From positions 1 to 57,453 of the forward strand of contig JAEORN010000204.1 of NCBI GenBank assembly GCA_016840825.1: a DNA stretch of 57,453 bases, read 5' to 3'. Position 1 is the stretch's first letter; the number at the start of each line of letters is the position of its first letter. A model generated the notes under the pieces. It searched no databases and was not told the DNA's origin. It saw only the letters and a program-made list of their open reading frames with translations. This DNA is from Candidatus Thorarchaeota archaeon. Lineage in GTDB: Archaea; Asgardarchaeota; Thorarchaeia; Thorarchaeales; Thorarchaeaceae. Positions 15,733 to 25,196 of the stretch are shown one piece after another. A program made the translations under genes and the position numbers.

Positions 15733-16377
15733 GTTGTTAGCTCCTCAAGCTGTAATTGTACAGTCTAACCTGCTAGAACAAAGAACTATGGAACCTGATG
15801 CCCTCTGATTTGCTCCACTTAAAATCCCACGAGTTACAATCTGTAATATAGTATACCTTTGCACGAACACTTCACTCTCGTTGGCCTTCAAGCAAGGCGA
15901 ATCCATGCATCAGAGGTACGGTCGAATGTAGTCAATGTTTGTCAACAGGCTAGTAATAGGCCGTACATGAGTTAGACTGTCGACGAAATAAGTTTACGCA
16001 GTATAAAAACGTTCACGTTTTCGGGTTTTCTTTTTCAAATCCTAACCATTTTCCTAGTTTTTGTTCATTTTGTAACATTTAATAAAGGTCTTTTGTTTTG
16101 AGCTTACGAATGGAAACCAGAAAATGTATGTTATCAGACTGAATGGAAGTCGAACAAGTATGATAACGATAATGGGGTTAGTTATCCGTGTTTGCTTTCA
16201 TACATAGCTGTTTCATTTTGTAATTGATTACGAATTGATAGTTACATGACAGTTCTAGCATGAAATCATTAATAATTTGCAAGTTAAAGGGATACTAGAA
16301 ATTTCAATTGGTAACTAAAAGAGAGTGATATTCTAGTTTCAAATATCAGCGGAAGGAGAATTATCGTTTTCGGACAT
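15733..16377. other. 645-base noncoding region between the hdr operon and pckG
   Basis: No convincing gene. It holds the promoter of the hdr-mvh operon (listed separately), the T-rich 3' end of the PEPCK transcript near 16330-16377, and a perfect inverted repeat AAAACGT-TC-ACGTTTT at 16006-16021 that overlaps a TATA-like sequence readable on either strand. A smaller palindrome GTAAT-TG-ATTAC lies at about 16219-16230. The length is unusual for this compact window, so a regulatory leader or small RNA is possible, but no stable long structure was found by eye. Confidence 0.5.
15820..15862 (-). promoter_or_regulatory. candidate promoter of the hdr-mvh-vhuU operon
   Basis: On the minus strand AAAGGTATACTATATTA (15860-15844) resembles BRE plus TATA. 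Transcription would begin near 15825, leaving a leader of about 90 bases before the HdrA-GltD start, with GAGGAGCT as ribosome-binding site. Confidence 0.45.
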
Positions 16378-18315
16378 TTATGCAAATAGAGTTGGTGAAA
16401 TACATTCACCTCGGTTTTCTTTTAGTTCCACAAGTTTGCTTCGTTGTTCATTCAGGATGGAGAAGAGGAGTTCGGGCGTATCAGACACGGATTCCTTGTA
16501 GGTTTTCTCGATTCTGTCAATTTTTGCTAGAAGCTCAGGGACTCGAATCTTGAACTGTTCCTCGTATTCTTGTATAGTGTATTCTTTGTCCAGATATTTC
16601 TCGAAAAGCTTCTGCAGATCCTCATGATAGGGGATATAACCAATTGGCGTTTCAATTGCACCAACCTCACCATGAACTCGAAGCTCCATCCACTTCAACC
16701 ATACTTGCTTATCCGACTTATCGGTTATGAATTTACAATCCTTATCCTTCAGGAAGTAGTTGACAGCGAATATTAGAGGAATCCTTTCCAGATTGGAAAC
16801 GAAATCAAGATGGTTCTGAATATACTTCCCTAAAGGAATAGATATGAAATCTAGATTTGAGAAAGGTTGGAATGCTCGCACCCCACTAGGACCTAGTGTC
16901 GCAGCAGTCGTTTCTGATTCTAAACTCGCACCCATAGTTATTACTCCATGTTCCCAATTCAACGACTGCTGAACTGGCACCCATGTATCACTATCGCGGC
17001 CTCCATAGATGATACCACCAATCTCCACACCTCTTGGATCATCCAGGGTATCATCCAAATTTGCGAGACCTTCAAGACCAATGGTGTATCTTGCATTCTT
17101 ATGGGCGAAAGGAATGAGTTCACCATCACGGTCGACCTTTCCTTCGAACCATTCTCCAGAGTGATTGATTCCAAGCTTTGGTAACTCTAATCCATCATCC
17201 AACCATCTAGGCTCAGCGTCATCGGTGATAAGAACATTTGAGAAAATAGCTGGTTGCTTTGAATGAAGTACATCCCAAATAACAGGATCATCCTTTGCAG
17301 TAACAGACCGAATGATTCCAAAAATTCCTTTCTCCACATTCACTCCACGGACTTTGCCTTCCATTTCTCGTAGGTAAGTCAGATCATCGCCTACAATGGA
17401 ATTTGCTCGAACCATCGATGTGCTTGTCTTTCCACAACCTGAAGGAAAAGCTCCTGTGAAATACGTTTTCCGTCCGGAAGGTCCATGAATCGCCATCAAA
17501 AACATGTGCTCTGCGAGCCAACCTTCCCGGTCAGCTTTGCGTATCGCAAGACGAAGAGCGAGCTTTTTCAACCCAATAGTGTTTCCAGCGTATTGCGTAT
17601 TCACGCTGTATACAGTGTTCTCCTTGTAGTCGATCATGACTCCCCGTTTCTTCCAATCAGTGCTAACCGAATGAATGAGCTTTCCTGAAGAATGTAGCAT
17701 CCAAAAGATCTCCCTATCCTCAGGCATCCTTCTGAAATAATCATATCCTCTGCGATAGAGAAGGTCTTCACTATGAGCTACATAGAATGAGTCAGTGATT
17801 TGTACAGCAGGGATAGAGAAGGGAGAGTCTAATGGTCCGAGTACAAAGAACCGTACAACCATCTTCTTGTGTTCCATACTGCAACTGAGTCTTTGCTTAA
17901 CCGATTCAAGGCCACGATCGCGATTCATTTGAGAGAGCTGTTCACCTAGAGTTTCACCTTTTGGTACAAGGTAAACTGTGCTTTCCTTATCTCTAGCTTG
18001 ATCAAAGTATCCATCAAAGTGTACTGTGTGATAGGGATTCGCTAAAGGTGTTTCTTCTCCTCGAGCGATAGCAGTTCTGCGAATGTACTCAGTATCCATC
18101 TGTGAATCATTGCACACAAAGACCTTCATTGGTCTGCATAGCTCAATAGCATCCGCGACGAACTTGTGAACTCTTCTATTAGGAATAGCAAGGAGTTTTC
18201 TGAAATTGACGTCAGTTAGCGATTTTTCAAGCACGGATATAATATCATTCACAGTACAGTCCTCGTTAAAGAGTGGTGGACTAGTCAGAAATTTGACAGT
18301 TCCAATATAACACAC
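16378..18315 (-). CDS. pckG: phosphoenolpyruvate carboxykinase (GTP)
   Basis: Interconverts oxaloacetate + GTP with PEP + CO2 + GDP. The 645 residues match the archaeal GTP-dependent family: HTVHFDGY near residue 110, P-loop FPSGCGKTSTSMV near 290, metal and guanine region GDDLTYLRE and NVEKGIFGI, and SLNWEHGVITMG further on. The start is GTG at 18315; no good ribosome-binding site is visible, so it may be leaderless. It is divergent from the AOR gene. In anaerobic archaea it serves gluconeogenesis or PEP/oxaloacetate balance, and could supply the PEP used by the PEP-utilising-fold protein at 40864-43581 if that enzyme uses PEP. Confidence 0.96.
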   Translation of the reverse strand: MCYIGTVKFLTSPPLFNEDCTVNDIISVLEKSLTDVNFRKLLAIPNRRVHKFVADAIELCRPMKVFVCNDSQMDTEYIRRTAIARGEETPLANPYHTVHFDGYFDQARDKESTVYLVPKGETLGEQLSQMNRDRGLESVKQRLSCSMEHKKMVVRFFVLGPLDSPFSIPAVQITDSFYVAHSEDLLYRRGYDYFRRMPEDREIFWMLHSSGKLIHSVSTDWKKRGVMIDYKENTVYSVNTQYAGNTIGLKKLALRLAIRKADREGWLAEHMFLMAIHGPSGRKTYFTGAFPSGCGKTSTSMVRANSIVGDDLTYLREMEGKVRGVNVEKGIFGIIRSVTAKDDPVIWDVLHSKQPAIFSNVLITDDAEPRWLDDGLELPKLGINHSGEWFEGKVDRDGELIPFAHKNARYTIGLEGLANLDDTLDDPRGVEIGGIIYGGRDSDTWVPVQQSLNWEHGVITMGASLESETTAATLGPSGVRAFQPFSNLDFISIPLGKYIQNHLDFVSNLERIPLIFAVNYFLKDKDCKFITDKSDKQVWLKWMELRVHGEVGAIETPIGYIPYHEDLQKLFEKYLDKEYTIQEYEEQFKIRVPELLAKIDRIEKTYKESVSDTPELLFSILNEQRSKLVELKENRGECISPTLFA

Positions 18316-18562
18316 TCGCCAGCTGCAAACTTAAGAATAATTCGTTGTTTCAGTAAATGAGCATTTGCACGATAAAGTAAGAGAGATTATGACTTCATCG
18401 ACATATAGAGATGGTCAATCCTTCATGATCTATGACTACAACAGACCAATATGTTCTTTCGTGCATGTCGCCTACGACAAGACTCAAATGGGAGCGAAGC
18501 GCGAATCGCCTCAGTTGCCTTGGAGGATTGAAGGCAGAAACCATGCAGTGGTGTTTCTAATG

Positions 18563-20743
18563 CTAAAAGAGTTCACCTATATAGTGCCCAAAATTGAGCG
18601 TGGGTATGCAAATCAAACGCTCTATGTGAATCTTAGCAACAATGAGATCAAGATAAAATCTGTCGATCAGAAGATGAAGGAAACCTTCACTGGAGGAAAG
18701 GGATTCGATCTATGGTTGATGTGGAATGGTCTTCCTAAAGATCGAATTGTCAAGTGGGATGACTCCGAGAATGAGATTTGCATAGCTACAGGACCTTTAG
18801 GAGGCGTGACTCAATATCCTGGAGCAGGAAAGTCAATAGTGACTACTATATCTCCAACCACAGGAATCCCAATTGACTCCAATGTAGGAGGATATTTTGG
18901 ACCACATCTCAAGTTCAGCGGATTCGATGCGATGGAGATTCAAGGCAAAGCCAACAAAGATGTATACGTATTGATTGATGGTGATCACGGGAAAGTACAG
19001 ATTTATGACGCTTCAGACCTTCCAAACACGGCATACGAGATAACACGTGTACTCAGCGAACGTCATACTGAGAAAGAAGGAAAGGATATGTCGGTCGTTA
19101 CTGCAGGTCCGGGAGCTGAGCATGCATGGATGGGATGTCTTAATTTTAGCTGGTGGGATATGCGTCGCAATGTCCCGAGATACAAGCAGGCTGGTCGTGG
19201 AGGAATTGGCACTGTCTTCAGGAATAAAAGGATCAAAGCTCTAGTCTGCAAATTGGAAAAAATCACCCTTGATATGAACAACCCAGCGGATGAGGAGGCA
19301 GTCAAGACAGTAGGACGCGAACACTCAGGAGAGATTCTTGAGCTGGATCCAAAGCAAAATAGAATGAGGGTTGTCGGTACCGGACATCTACCAAGTATCA
19401 TGGATGAGTTCGATCTCCTTCCAACACGTAATTTCAGAACTGGAGGAGATCCTGCTGCGAAATCTCTCTTTGCTGATGTTTGGGAGAAGATATTCAGCAA
19501 CCCTGGAAAGGGATGGGACGGATGCTGGAGACCCTGTGCGATCAATTGCTCACACTGCATAGAGGGTTTCGTTCCCAAGACAGGTCCGTTCAAAGGTAAG
19601 AATGTCGTTGTTGACGGTCCTGAGTATGAAACCATAGCAGGCTGCGGGTCAAATATTGGTGTGTTTGATCCACACTATGTCGCTGAATTGAACTTCTATT
19701 GCGACGCTTATGGAATTGATACAATCTCATTTGGTACCACCATGGGCTTTGTTATGGAACTCTTTGAAGAGGGACATATTGATGAGAAGGCAACAGGTGG
19801 ACACAAACTAACCTGGGGTGCAGGGGATGCAGCGTTAGCTGTTCTTCACGAGATAGCTGAAGGGAAAGGCTTTGGTGGCGAACATTTCGGTAAGGGCACT
19901 CATTACCTAAAGAGCTACTTTGGAAACAACTTCGGAGTAGACAAGCAGGTCATGCAAGATATCGGCATGGAACACAAGGGTCTCGAATACTCAGAATATG
20001 TGACCAAGGAGAGTCTTGCACAACAGGGCGGCTATGGACTTACACTCAAAGGACCTCAACATGACGAGGCGTGGCTCATTTTCCTCGACCAAGTTCACAA
20101 CTACATACCTACATTCGAGGATAAAGCTGAGGCATTGCACTACTTCCCGAACTGGCGCACATGGTTCGGTTTGAATGGATTGTGTAAATTGCCTTGGAAC
20201 GATGTCGTACCTGCAGATAATGCAAAGACATCCGAACCAGCCAAGGTTCCAGGTCATGTAGCATTCTATGCACGATTCTTCGAAGCGATGACCGGACGAC
20301 CCACAAAAGGTGAGGACCTCATTCATATGTCCGAGAAAGTCTACAACTTCCAGCGTATCTTCAACATCAGACAGGGCAAGGGGCTCAGATTGCATGACTC
20401 ATACATCCCATACAGGAGCGCTGGTCCGGTCACTGATTGGGAGTACGAATCCCGACAGGACAGATACGATGGACAGCTCAAAGAAGCTGGTGTCGACATC
20501 AGTGGCATGTCGACAACGGAGAAGAACAAGAAGCTCCGTGAGATGAGAGAGGAACGCTATAGGCTTCTCACTGATGCTGCCTACAAGCGTCGTGGCTGGA
20601 CACGAAACGGTGTTCCTCAGATGGAGAAGGTCAAGGCACTTGGTCTTGATTGGATTCCGGAAGTTGTTGAGATTGTCAAGAAGTACGAGAGCTCTGAACC
20701 TCCAAAAGACACTCTGCCAGCGAGCGATGAAGCTTGGAATTAG
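18563..20743 (+). CDS. aor: tungsten aldehyde:ferredoxin oxidoreductase family enzyme
   Basis: Oxidises aldehydes to acids with ferredoxin as acceptor, using a tungsten bis-pterin cofactor and one [4Fe-4S] cluster. The pterin-binding segment GIPIDSNVGGYFGPHLKFSG and the cluster cysteines CWRPCAINCSHC plus a distal Cys in GLNGLCKLPW are present. The open frame extends upstream to a TTG at 18365, but AOR proteins of this subgroup begin just before GYANQTLYVNLSN, and ATG 18563 has GTGGTG 6 bases upstream. That gives 726 residues, longer than classical ~605-residue AORs. The 66 upstream in-frame codons could be a real N-terminal extension. The substrate is not predictable. Reduced ferredoxin would connect it to the Hdr/Mvh system. 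Confidence 0.9.
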   Translation, partial: LKEFTYIVPKIERGYANQTLYVNLSNNEIKIKSVDQKMKETFTGGKGFDLWLMWNGLPKDRIVKWDDSENEICIATGPLGGVTQYPGAGKSIVTTISPTTGIPIDSNVGGYFGPHLKFSGFDAMEIQGKANKDVYVLIDGDHGKVQIYDASDLPNTAYEITRVLSERHTEKEGKDMSVVTAGPGAEHAWMGCLNFSWWDMRRNVPRYKQAGRGGIGTVFRNKRIKALVCKLEKITLDMNNPADEEAVKTVGREHSGEILELDPKQNRMRVVGTGHLPSIMDEFDLLPTRNFRTGGDPAAKSLFADVWEKIFSNPGKGWDGCWRPCAINCSHCIEGFVPKTGPFKGKNVVVDGPEYETIAGCGSNIGVFDPHYVAELNFYCDAYGIDTISFGTTMGFVMELFEEGHIDEKATGGHKLTWGAGDAALAVLHEIAEGKGFGGEHFGKGTHYLKSYFGNNFGVDKQVMQDIGMEHKGLEYSEYVTKESLAQQGGYGLTLKGPQHDEAWLIFLDQVHNYIPTFEDKAEALHYFPNWRTWFGLNGLCKLPWNDVVPADNAKTSEPAKVPGHVAFYARFFEAMTGRPTKGEDLIHMSEKVYNFQRIFNIRQGKGLRLHDSYIPYRSAGPVTDWEYESRQDRYDGQLKEAGVDISGMSTTEKNKKLREMREERYRLLTDAAYKRRGWTRNGVPQMEKVKALGLDWIPEVVEIVKKYESSEPPKDTLPASDEAWN

Positions 20744-20881
20744 CAAATTGCTTATGAGGGGCAGCACTTGCCCTTCAATTTATCCTCACATCAATAATTC
20801 GAGTTTTGGAGATTGCCAAGAAATAGAGAAAGGATTAATACATCCCATGAATACAATAAAACCACTCGGAGGGCTTTCGTG

Positions 20882-22738
20882 ATGAATAGCAAAACAGCTG
20901 CGATAGTGCTAATTCTAGGTACTTTGCTGGTCGGTCAAATGCTAGTAGGTGTAGCGTCAGCATCGACAGAGGTAGTAACGGAACCTCAAGTGGACAAGAT
21001 AGTCTTCAAGATTATTTCAGGAACCAGTCAGCAAGTAACTGCTCTGCAAAGCGGAACAATCGATATCATTGGCAATGCATTAGGTGATACCTCGTACTAT
21101 TCAATACTTGATGCCGATGAGAACATTGATGTGACCAGGGATCTTAGGAATGGATATGCTTGGATGATGATCAATTGTCAACGCTATCCACTTAATATCA
21201 CAGCCTTTCGAAGGGCTATTGCATTTGCACTAGACAAGGAGTATATCTCTAGTACAATCCTCAGTGGGTTTGCACAGCCCTTGGATTCAGTGATACCCGC
21301 AGATAATCCGCTGTCAATCGAAAGTGAATTAGAAACCACTTACTATAGCAAATCGATATCTATCGGACAGCAGCTTCTTAGTGATGCAGGATTTGAGAAT
21401 ATCGATGGTGATTCCTATCTAGAAGCTCCCGATGGCTCGAATTTTGATATTACAGTTGAAACAGGATCCAATTTTGGTGTGGCACCTGCGGTTGGAGAAG
21501 CCTTTGAAGATGCTTTGAATGATCTGAACATCAATGTGACTTTGGACACATCTTATAGTTATGACTACATTTCAAGGGTTACGATATACAAGGATTATGA
21601 CATTGCCCTAATGGGTAGGAATTATGAAGACCTAGATGTACGATGGCTTGTTGACGAGTTTCATTCTGATAACTATGATTCATCCATATTCAATGCGCCA
21701 GGATTTGTGAATAATACCTACGATGACTACTGCACTCAATTCATCGAGGCAATCACATTTTCTGAGTTGGAAACAGCAGCAACCAAGTTACAGGAAATCC
21801 TGTGGTTTGAGTGTCCTGTCATCATCTGCTACCAGAATCACATGATCTATGCGAATCGAAATGATGAATTTGGGGGGTTTGTCTTAGATCCATTAGAAGG
21901 TACTTCTAGCTGGTGGACAAATATGAAGGTCCATCCACTGAGTGGTACTGGAGGTACCTTGGAGTGGAGTCTCGATCAAGACATTAATTCATTCAACTAT
22001 CTGGTCTATCCCACAGAAAATGGAAAGAAAGTATACAGAATGCTCCTAGATTCTCTACTGGTTACTGGTGTTGACGAATACATGGTTCCCAATCTAGCAA
22101 TTGATTGGGAAATTCAAACTCATGATGATGATCCAGCGATTATCGACGGTCATATGAAGATCACATTCGATTTACTACAAGGTACTGGATGCTCAGATGG
22201 AAGTGAGCTAACATCATCAGATGTGAAGTACTCGCTTGATTTCTGCAAAGATGCAGGATCTCCACTTAGCAATGGTCTTGATGATCTAGTAGCGACCTCT
22301 GCTCCTAGCCCATACATATTCACTTGCGAGTTCTCTAAGGAATCCTATTTGAACTTGATTTCTGTCGGATTGAAACCTATCTTCAATAAGGCCTACTTGG
22401 AAGCTGAGGGTGTTACCACCTCTAACTATAATTCGTGGAATCCAGATCCGACGACAGAAGAGTATGTTACTACCGGACCATTCAAAGTCACTGGCTATAC
22501 CTCAGGGGAGTATCTGGAAATTTCTCAAAATGGGAACTACGTGCGAAACGAAGCGACAAGCACCGTTACAACGAGCACAGGTACAACAAGTACGAGTACA
22601 ACAAATACAATAACAACGAATACCAATACAACAGATAGACCGGATGACATTAATGATGTACTAACTCAAGTTGGGATTTACCTTGGCGTGGGGGTAGTGG
22701 TGGTTGTTCTTATCGTTGTCATCTTACGAAGAAGATGA
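20882..22738 (+). CDS. membrane-anchored family 5 solute-binding protein
   Basis: A 618-residue extracellular substrate-binding protein of the peptide/nickel ABC family (SBP_bac_5): signal peptide TAAIVLILGTLLVGQMLVG, then typical segments FRRAIAFALDKEYI and LLSDAGFEN, and a second lobe. A Thr/Ser/Asn-rich linker (TSTVTTSTGTTSTSTTNT) leads to a C-terminal helix and RRR, anchoring it outside the cell. The ATG at 20882 has GGAGGGCT upstream; the frame also runs to 20813 but would spoil the signal peptide. No permease or ATPase gene lies nearby, so it must work with a transporter encoded elsewhere or act as a receptor. Confidence 0.88.
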   Translation: MNSKTAAIVLILGTLLVGQMLVGVASASTEVVTEPQVDKIVFKIISGTSQQVTALQSGTIDIIGNALGDTSYYSILDADENIDVTRDLRNGYAWMMINCQRYPLNITAFRRAIAFALDKEYISSTILSGFAQPLDSVIPADNPLSIESELETTYYSKSISIGQQLLSDAGFENIDGDSYLEAPDGSNFDITVETGSNFGVAPAVGEAFEDALNDLNINVTLDTSYSYDYISRVTIYKDYDIALMGRNYEDLDVRWLVDEFHSDNYDSSIFNAPGFVNNTYDDYCTQFIEAITFSELETAATKLQEILWFECPVIICYQNHMIYANRNDEFGGFVLDPLEGTSSWWTNMKVHPLSGTGGTLEWSLDQDINSFNYLVYPTENGKKVYRMLLDSLLVTGVDEYMVPNLAIDWEIQTHDDDPAIIDGHMKITFDLLQGTGCSDGSELTSSDVKYSLDFCKDAGSPLSNGLDDLVATSAPSPYIFTCEFSKESYLNLISVGLKPIFNKAYLEAEGVTTSNYNSWNPDPTTEEYVTTGPFKVTGYTSGEYLEISQNGNYVRNEATSTVTTSTGTTSTSTTNTITTNTNTTDRPDDINDVLTQVGIYLGVGVVVVVLIVVILRRR

Positions 22739-22769
22739 ATGGAGAACCTTATTGAGTAATCGGAATTCT

Positions 22770-22807
22770 GTGAGGAGAACACGCCATTTTCCTCACTCTC
22801 GATTTTT
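22770..22807 (+). terminator. hairpin and T-tract after the solute-binding protein gene
   Basis: GTGAGGA (22770-22776) pairs with TCCTCAC (22790-22796), followed by TCTCGATTTTT. Confidence 0.5.
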
Positions 22808-22866
22808 CAGGACAAAGACTTAGGCTATAGAATTATATTGTCAGGCGGGAGTCAAGAATATTGGAG

Positions 22867-23157
22867 ATGCAACTCGTGGCAAGAACAACAAACAGGTGTA
22901 GTTCATGTGATGCGATTGTCTCAATAAAAGAGCGATATTGCCCAAAGTGTGGGGAGGAGATCCATAAGAGGAAGCTGACGAAAGAGTATTCGGGTGTTCT
23001 TCATCAGCAAGGTCGCATAGCGATAGATGATGACTGGGATGAGGAGGTATCGGTTTCTAGAGAAGCTGAAGGAGTCGCACAAGTCAGATGTGAGTCATGT
23101 GGAGCGACGAACAAACACTCACAGTTGAGATGCAGAAACTGTGGAGCGAAGTTGTGA
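22867..23157 (+). CDS. double zinc-ribbon protein
   Basis: A 96-residue protein with two zinc ribbons: CSSCDAIVSIKERYCPKCG near the N-terminus and CESCGATNKHSQLRCRNCG at the C-terminus, joined by an acidic linker. ATG 22867 is chosen; a TTG at 22861 in the same frame is also possible, with GGCGGGAG upstream. Such proteins are common in archaea and are thought to mediate protein or nucleic-acid contacts. A TATA-like AGAATTATATTG near 22830 suggests its own promoter. Confidence 0.7.
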   Translation: MQLVARTTNRCSSCDAIVSIKERYCPKCGEEIHKRKLTKEYSGVLHQQGRIAIDDDWDEEVSVSREAEGVAQVRCESCGATNKHSQLRCRNCGAKL

Positions 23158-23225
23158 AACTCTTCAGACTTCGCTTGGCTATGCTTATAGTGTGATTTAA
23201 TACCTCGCAAATAGGTTACAAGAAC

Positions 23226-23345
23226 ATGGCAGGTTTTTGGCTCCTGAAGAATCATAGACCCACGGGGAGATGGCAGTATATCTACTGCATTATTGCAATC
23301 ATTGCTTTGATACTTGTTGGTATAATTATCATATTAAAGAATTGA
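23226..23345 (+). CDS. 39-residue single-helix membrane microprotein
   Basis: A 39-residue ORF: a basic N-terminal part (MAGFWLLKNHRPTGRW) and a long hydrophobic helix IIAIIALILVGIIIIL ending in KN. A TATA-like GATTTAATACC at about 23193-23203 places the transcript start within a few bases of the ATG, so it may be leaderless. The next gene starts 86 bases later. It could be a membrane anchor or a regulator of a membrane complex. No family known to me. Confidence 0.45.
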   Translation: MAGFWLLKNHRPTGRWQYIYCIIAIIALILVGIIIILKN

Positions 23346-23431
23346 GAACAAGATGGTAAAATACTAAATTAGTCAAAGCGGTATCATAGGATTCATAAGA
23401 AAAGTAATGAATACTGTTCTGATGGATAACA

Positions 23432-23851
23432 ATGAAGATAGTTGGATATTTTGAAGGAACAGATCCTTTCGTGCTAACAAGACTAGTAGCAGAGGGATTC
23501 GGAACCCTACCGTTGGCTAATCCATGGGACAATCATGGAAAAGTCTGCTCTCGAATTGAACCTGGAGAGATAGATCTCATAATTGGATACTTGCACAAGC
23601 TTATGCCTCCTGTAGCAACATCAAAGAAAGAATTAGACCCTACATCTAAGATGGGGATATCACCTCCAAAAGATGTTTCAGCCTATGACTTGCTTTTCCC
23701 AGCAAAAACGAATAACATACCTGTGCTCGTAATCGCACCAATTGATTGCCACGACGAAGCTCAGGAATTACTTGGTGAAGCTGCCGAATTTGTTACTTTT
23801 GTAAAGCCGGAAGATCTTGAAGCGACAGCACTTGCGTTGCTTAAAAAATAG
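23432..23851 (+). CDS. uncharacterised 139-residue protein
   Basis: A soluble alpha/beta-looking protein that I do not recognise. Visible features: MKIVGYFEGTDPFVLTRLVAEG at the start (residues 1-22 suggest a beta strand and helix), a Pro-rich middle (MPPVATSKKELDP), then a strand VLVIAPIDCHDEAQELL resembling part of a Rossmann-like fold, and a C-terminal helix. No membrane segment. ATG start. It lies between a small membrane protein and an acetyltransferase on the same strand. Confidence 0.7.
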   Translation: MKIVGYFEGTDPFVLTRLVAEGFGTLPLANPWDNHGKVCSRIEPGEIDLIIGYLHKLMPPVATSKKELDPTSKMGISPPKDVSAYDLLFPAKTNNIPVLVIAPIDCHDEAQELLGEAAEFVTFVKPEDLEATALALLKK

Positions 23852-23948
23852 CACAGCGAATGATTTCGAGAAGGTATCAATCCTTCTCCTTTTTCTTAAT
23901 TTGGCTTTGAAGCACACATTTTTTACATCCACTCTTTGACAGAATCTT

Positions 23949-25196
23949 ATGTCTGGCAAACTCAAGAAATGCACCGTCGATGATAAGGAGGACATCTGGA
24001 ACATTGTGTCATATGCATATGGTGTACCTGAAACATCCAGAGAAGGATTCCTCGAACGACTAGATATCATCGCAAAGGAATTTTACTTATATGAAGTGGA
24101 CAACGAAGCCGTTGTAGCTGCTAGAATGATCCCATTCAAACAGAATATCCGAGATGTATTGAAACCCATGGGTGGTATTGGCATGGTGGCCAGCTCTCCT
24201 GAACATAGGAGAGAGGGTCATGTTCATTCTCTTATGATTGGTGTCTTAGAGGAGTTGAAACGAGAGGGATATGCAACAAGTACTCTATATCCATTCAAGG
24301 ATACTTTCTACATGGCTCTTGGTTACACAAAGATGCCAATGTCTAGAATCTTGGAAACCGATCCTCGCACACTTACTGGTGTAACCATGCCAACAGGCTA
24401 TTCGGTCAGGAGAGAGTCTGGTGATGAAGTCTTCAAACTTTGGAGAGATATCCATGAGGCTATGGTGAAAGAAACTCATGGAGCTGTGATGCGAAACGAT
24501 GATCGATGGAAAGAAAGAACCAGCGCATTCAGAGCAAAGGCAGCAGTCGCAAGGAATTCTAAGGGAGAGGCAGAAGGAATCCTGACCTATGGAACCAAGG
24601 GATACGGAGAAGGTCATGCGTGGTCTGAACCCGGACAAATCAGCATAGGAGATTTCCATTGGAAGACAATCGAGGCGCGAGATGCCATTTTGAACTTCCT
24701 CTACAAGCATGCAGATCAAATCACCAAAGTCAATATCCTCATAAATTCGAGAACTGAAGACTACTACCACTGGCTGAAAAATATCCACACTCCAGTATTA
24801 AAATCATCCATATTCAACATGGCGAGAATCGTTGATGTGAGAACAAGTTTTGAAGGCATTCGTGTTGATTCAACAGGAAGTCTGGTTCTAGAAATCATAG
24901 ATCCCCATCTTGAATGGAACAATGGTGTGTTCAGATTCTTTGAAGAAGATGGATTTCTCAGAGTTGAAGAGGTAGAAGAATCAGCGAAGACGACTCTGAC
25001 AATTGAAGGACTCACTTCTGTTCTATATGGAACTCTGAATGTTCAACAACTCAGAAGACTTGGTTGGTTAAAGGGAGATGCCTTTGAATTCACAGGTACT
25101 GAGGTTAGTGGACCAGATGGGATAAAATATAGAGGAATCGTGAATTTAGATGATTGGTTCCCGCAAATGACTCCTTGGCTAACAGAAGACTTCTAG
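23949..25196 (+). CDS. Eis-like GNAT acetyltransferase
   Basis: A 415-residue protein of the Eis family (COG4552): an N-terminal GNAT domain with GGIGMVASSPEHRREGHVHS (the acetyl-CoA pyrophosphate loop) near residue 75, then FYMALGY, a second GNAT-like domain about 150-290, and a C-terminal SCP2-like sterol-carrier fold about 300-405. Mycobacterial Eis acetylates aminoglycosides and protein lysines; the substrate here is unknown. Single gene with its own short upstream region. Confidence 0.88.
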   Translation: MSGKLKKCTVDDKEDIWNIVSYAYGVPETSREGFLERLDIIAKEFYLYEVDNEAVVAARMIPFKQNIRDVLKPMGGIGMVASSPEHRREGHVHSLMIGVLEELKREGYATSTLYPFKDTFYMALGYTKMPMSRILETDPRTLTGVTMPTGYSVRRESGDEVFKLWRDIHEAMVKETHGAVMRNDDRWKERTSAFRAKAAVARNSKGEAEGILTYGTKGYGEGHAWSEPGQISIGDFHWKTIEARDAILNFLYKHADQITKVNILINSRTEDYYHWLKNIHTPVLKSSIFNMARIVDVRTSFEGIRVDSTGSLVLEIIDPHLEWNNGVFRFFEEDGFLRVEEVEESAKTTLTIEGLTSVLYGTLNVQQLRRLGWLKGDAFEFTGTEVSGPDGIKYRGIVNLDDWFPQMTPWLTEDF

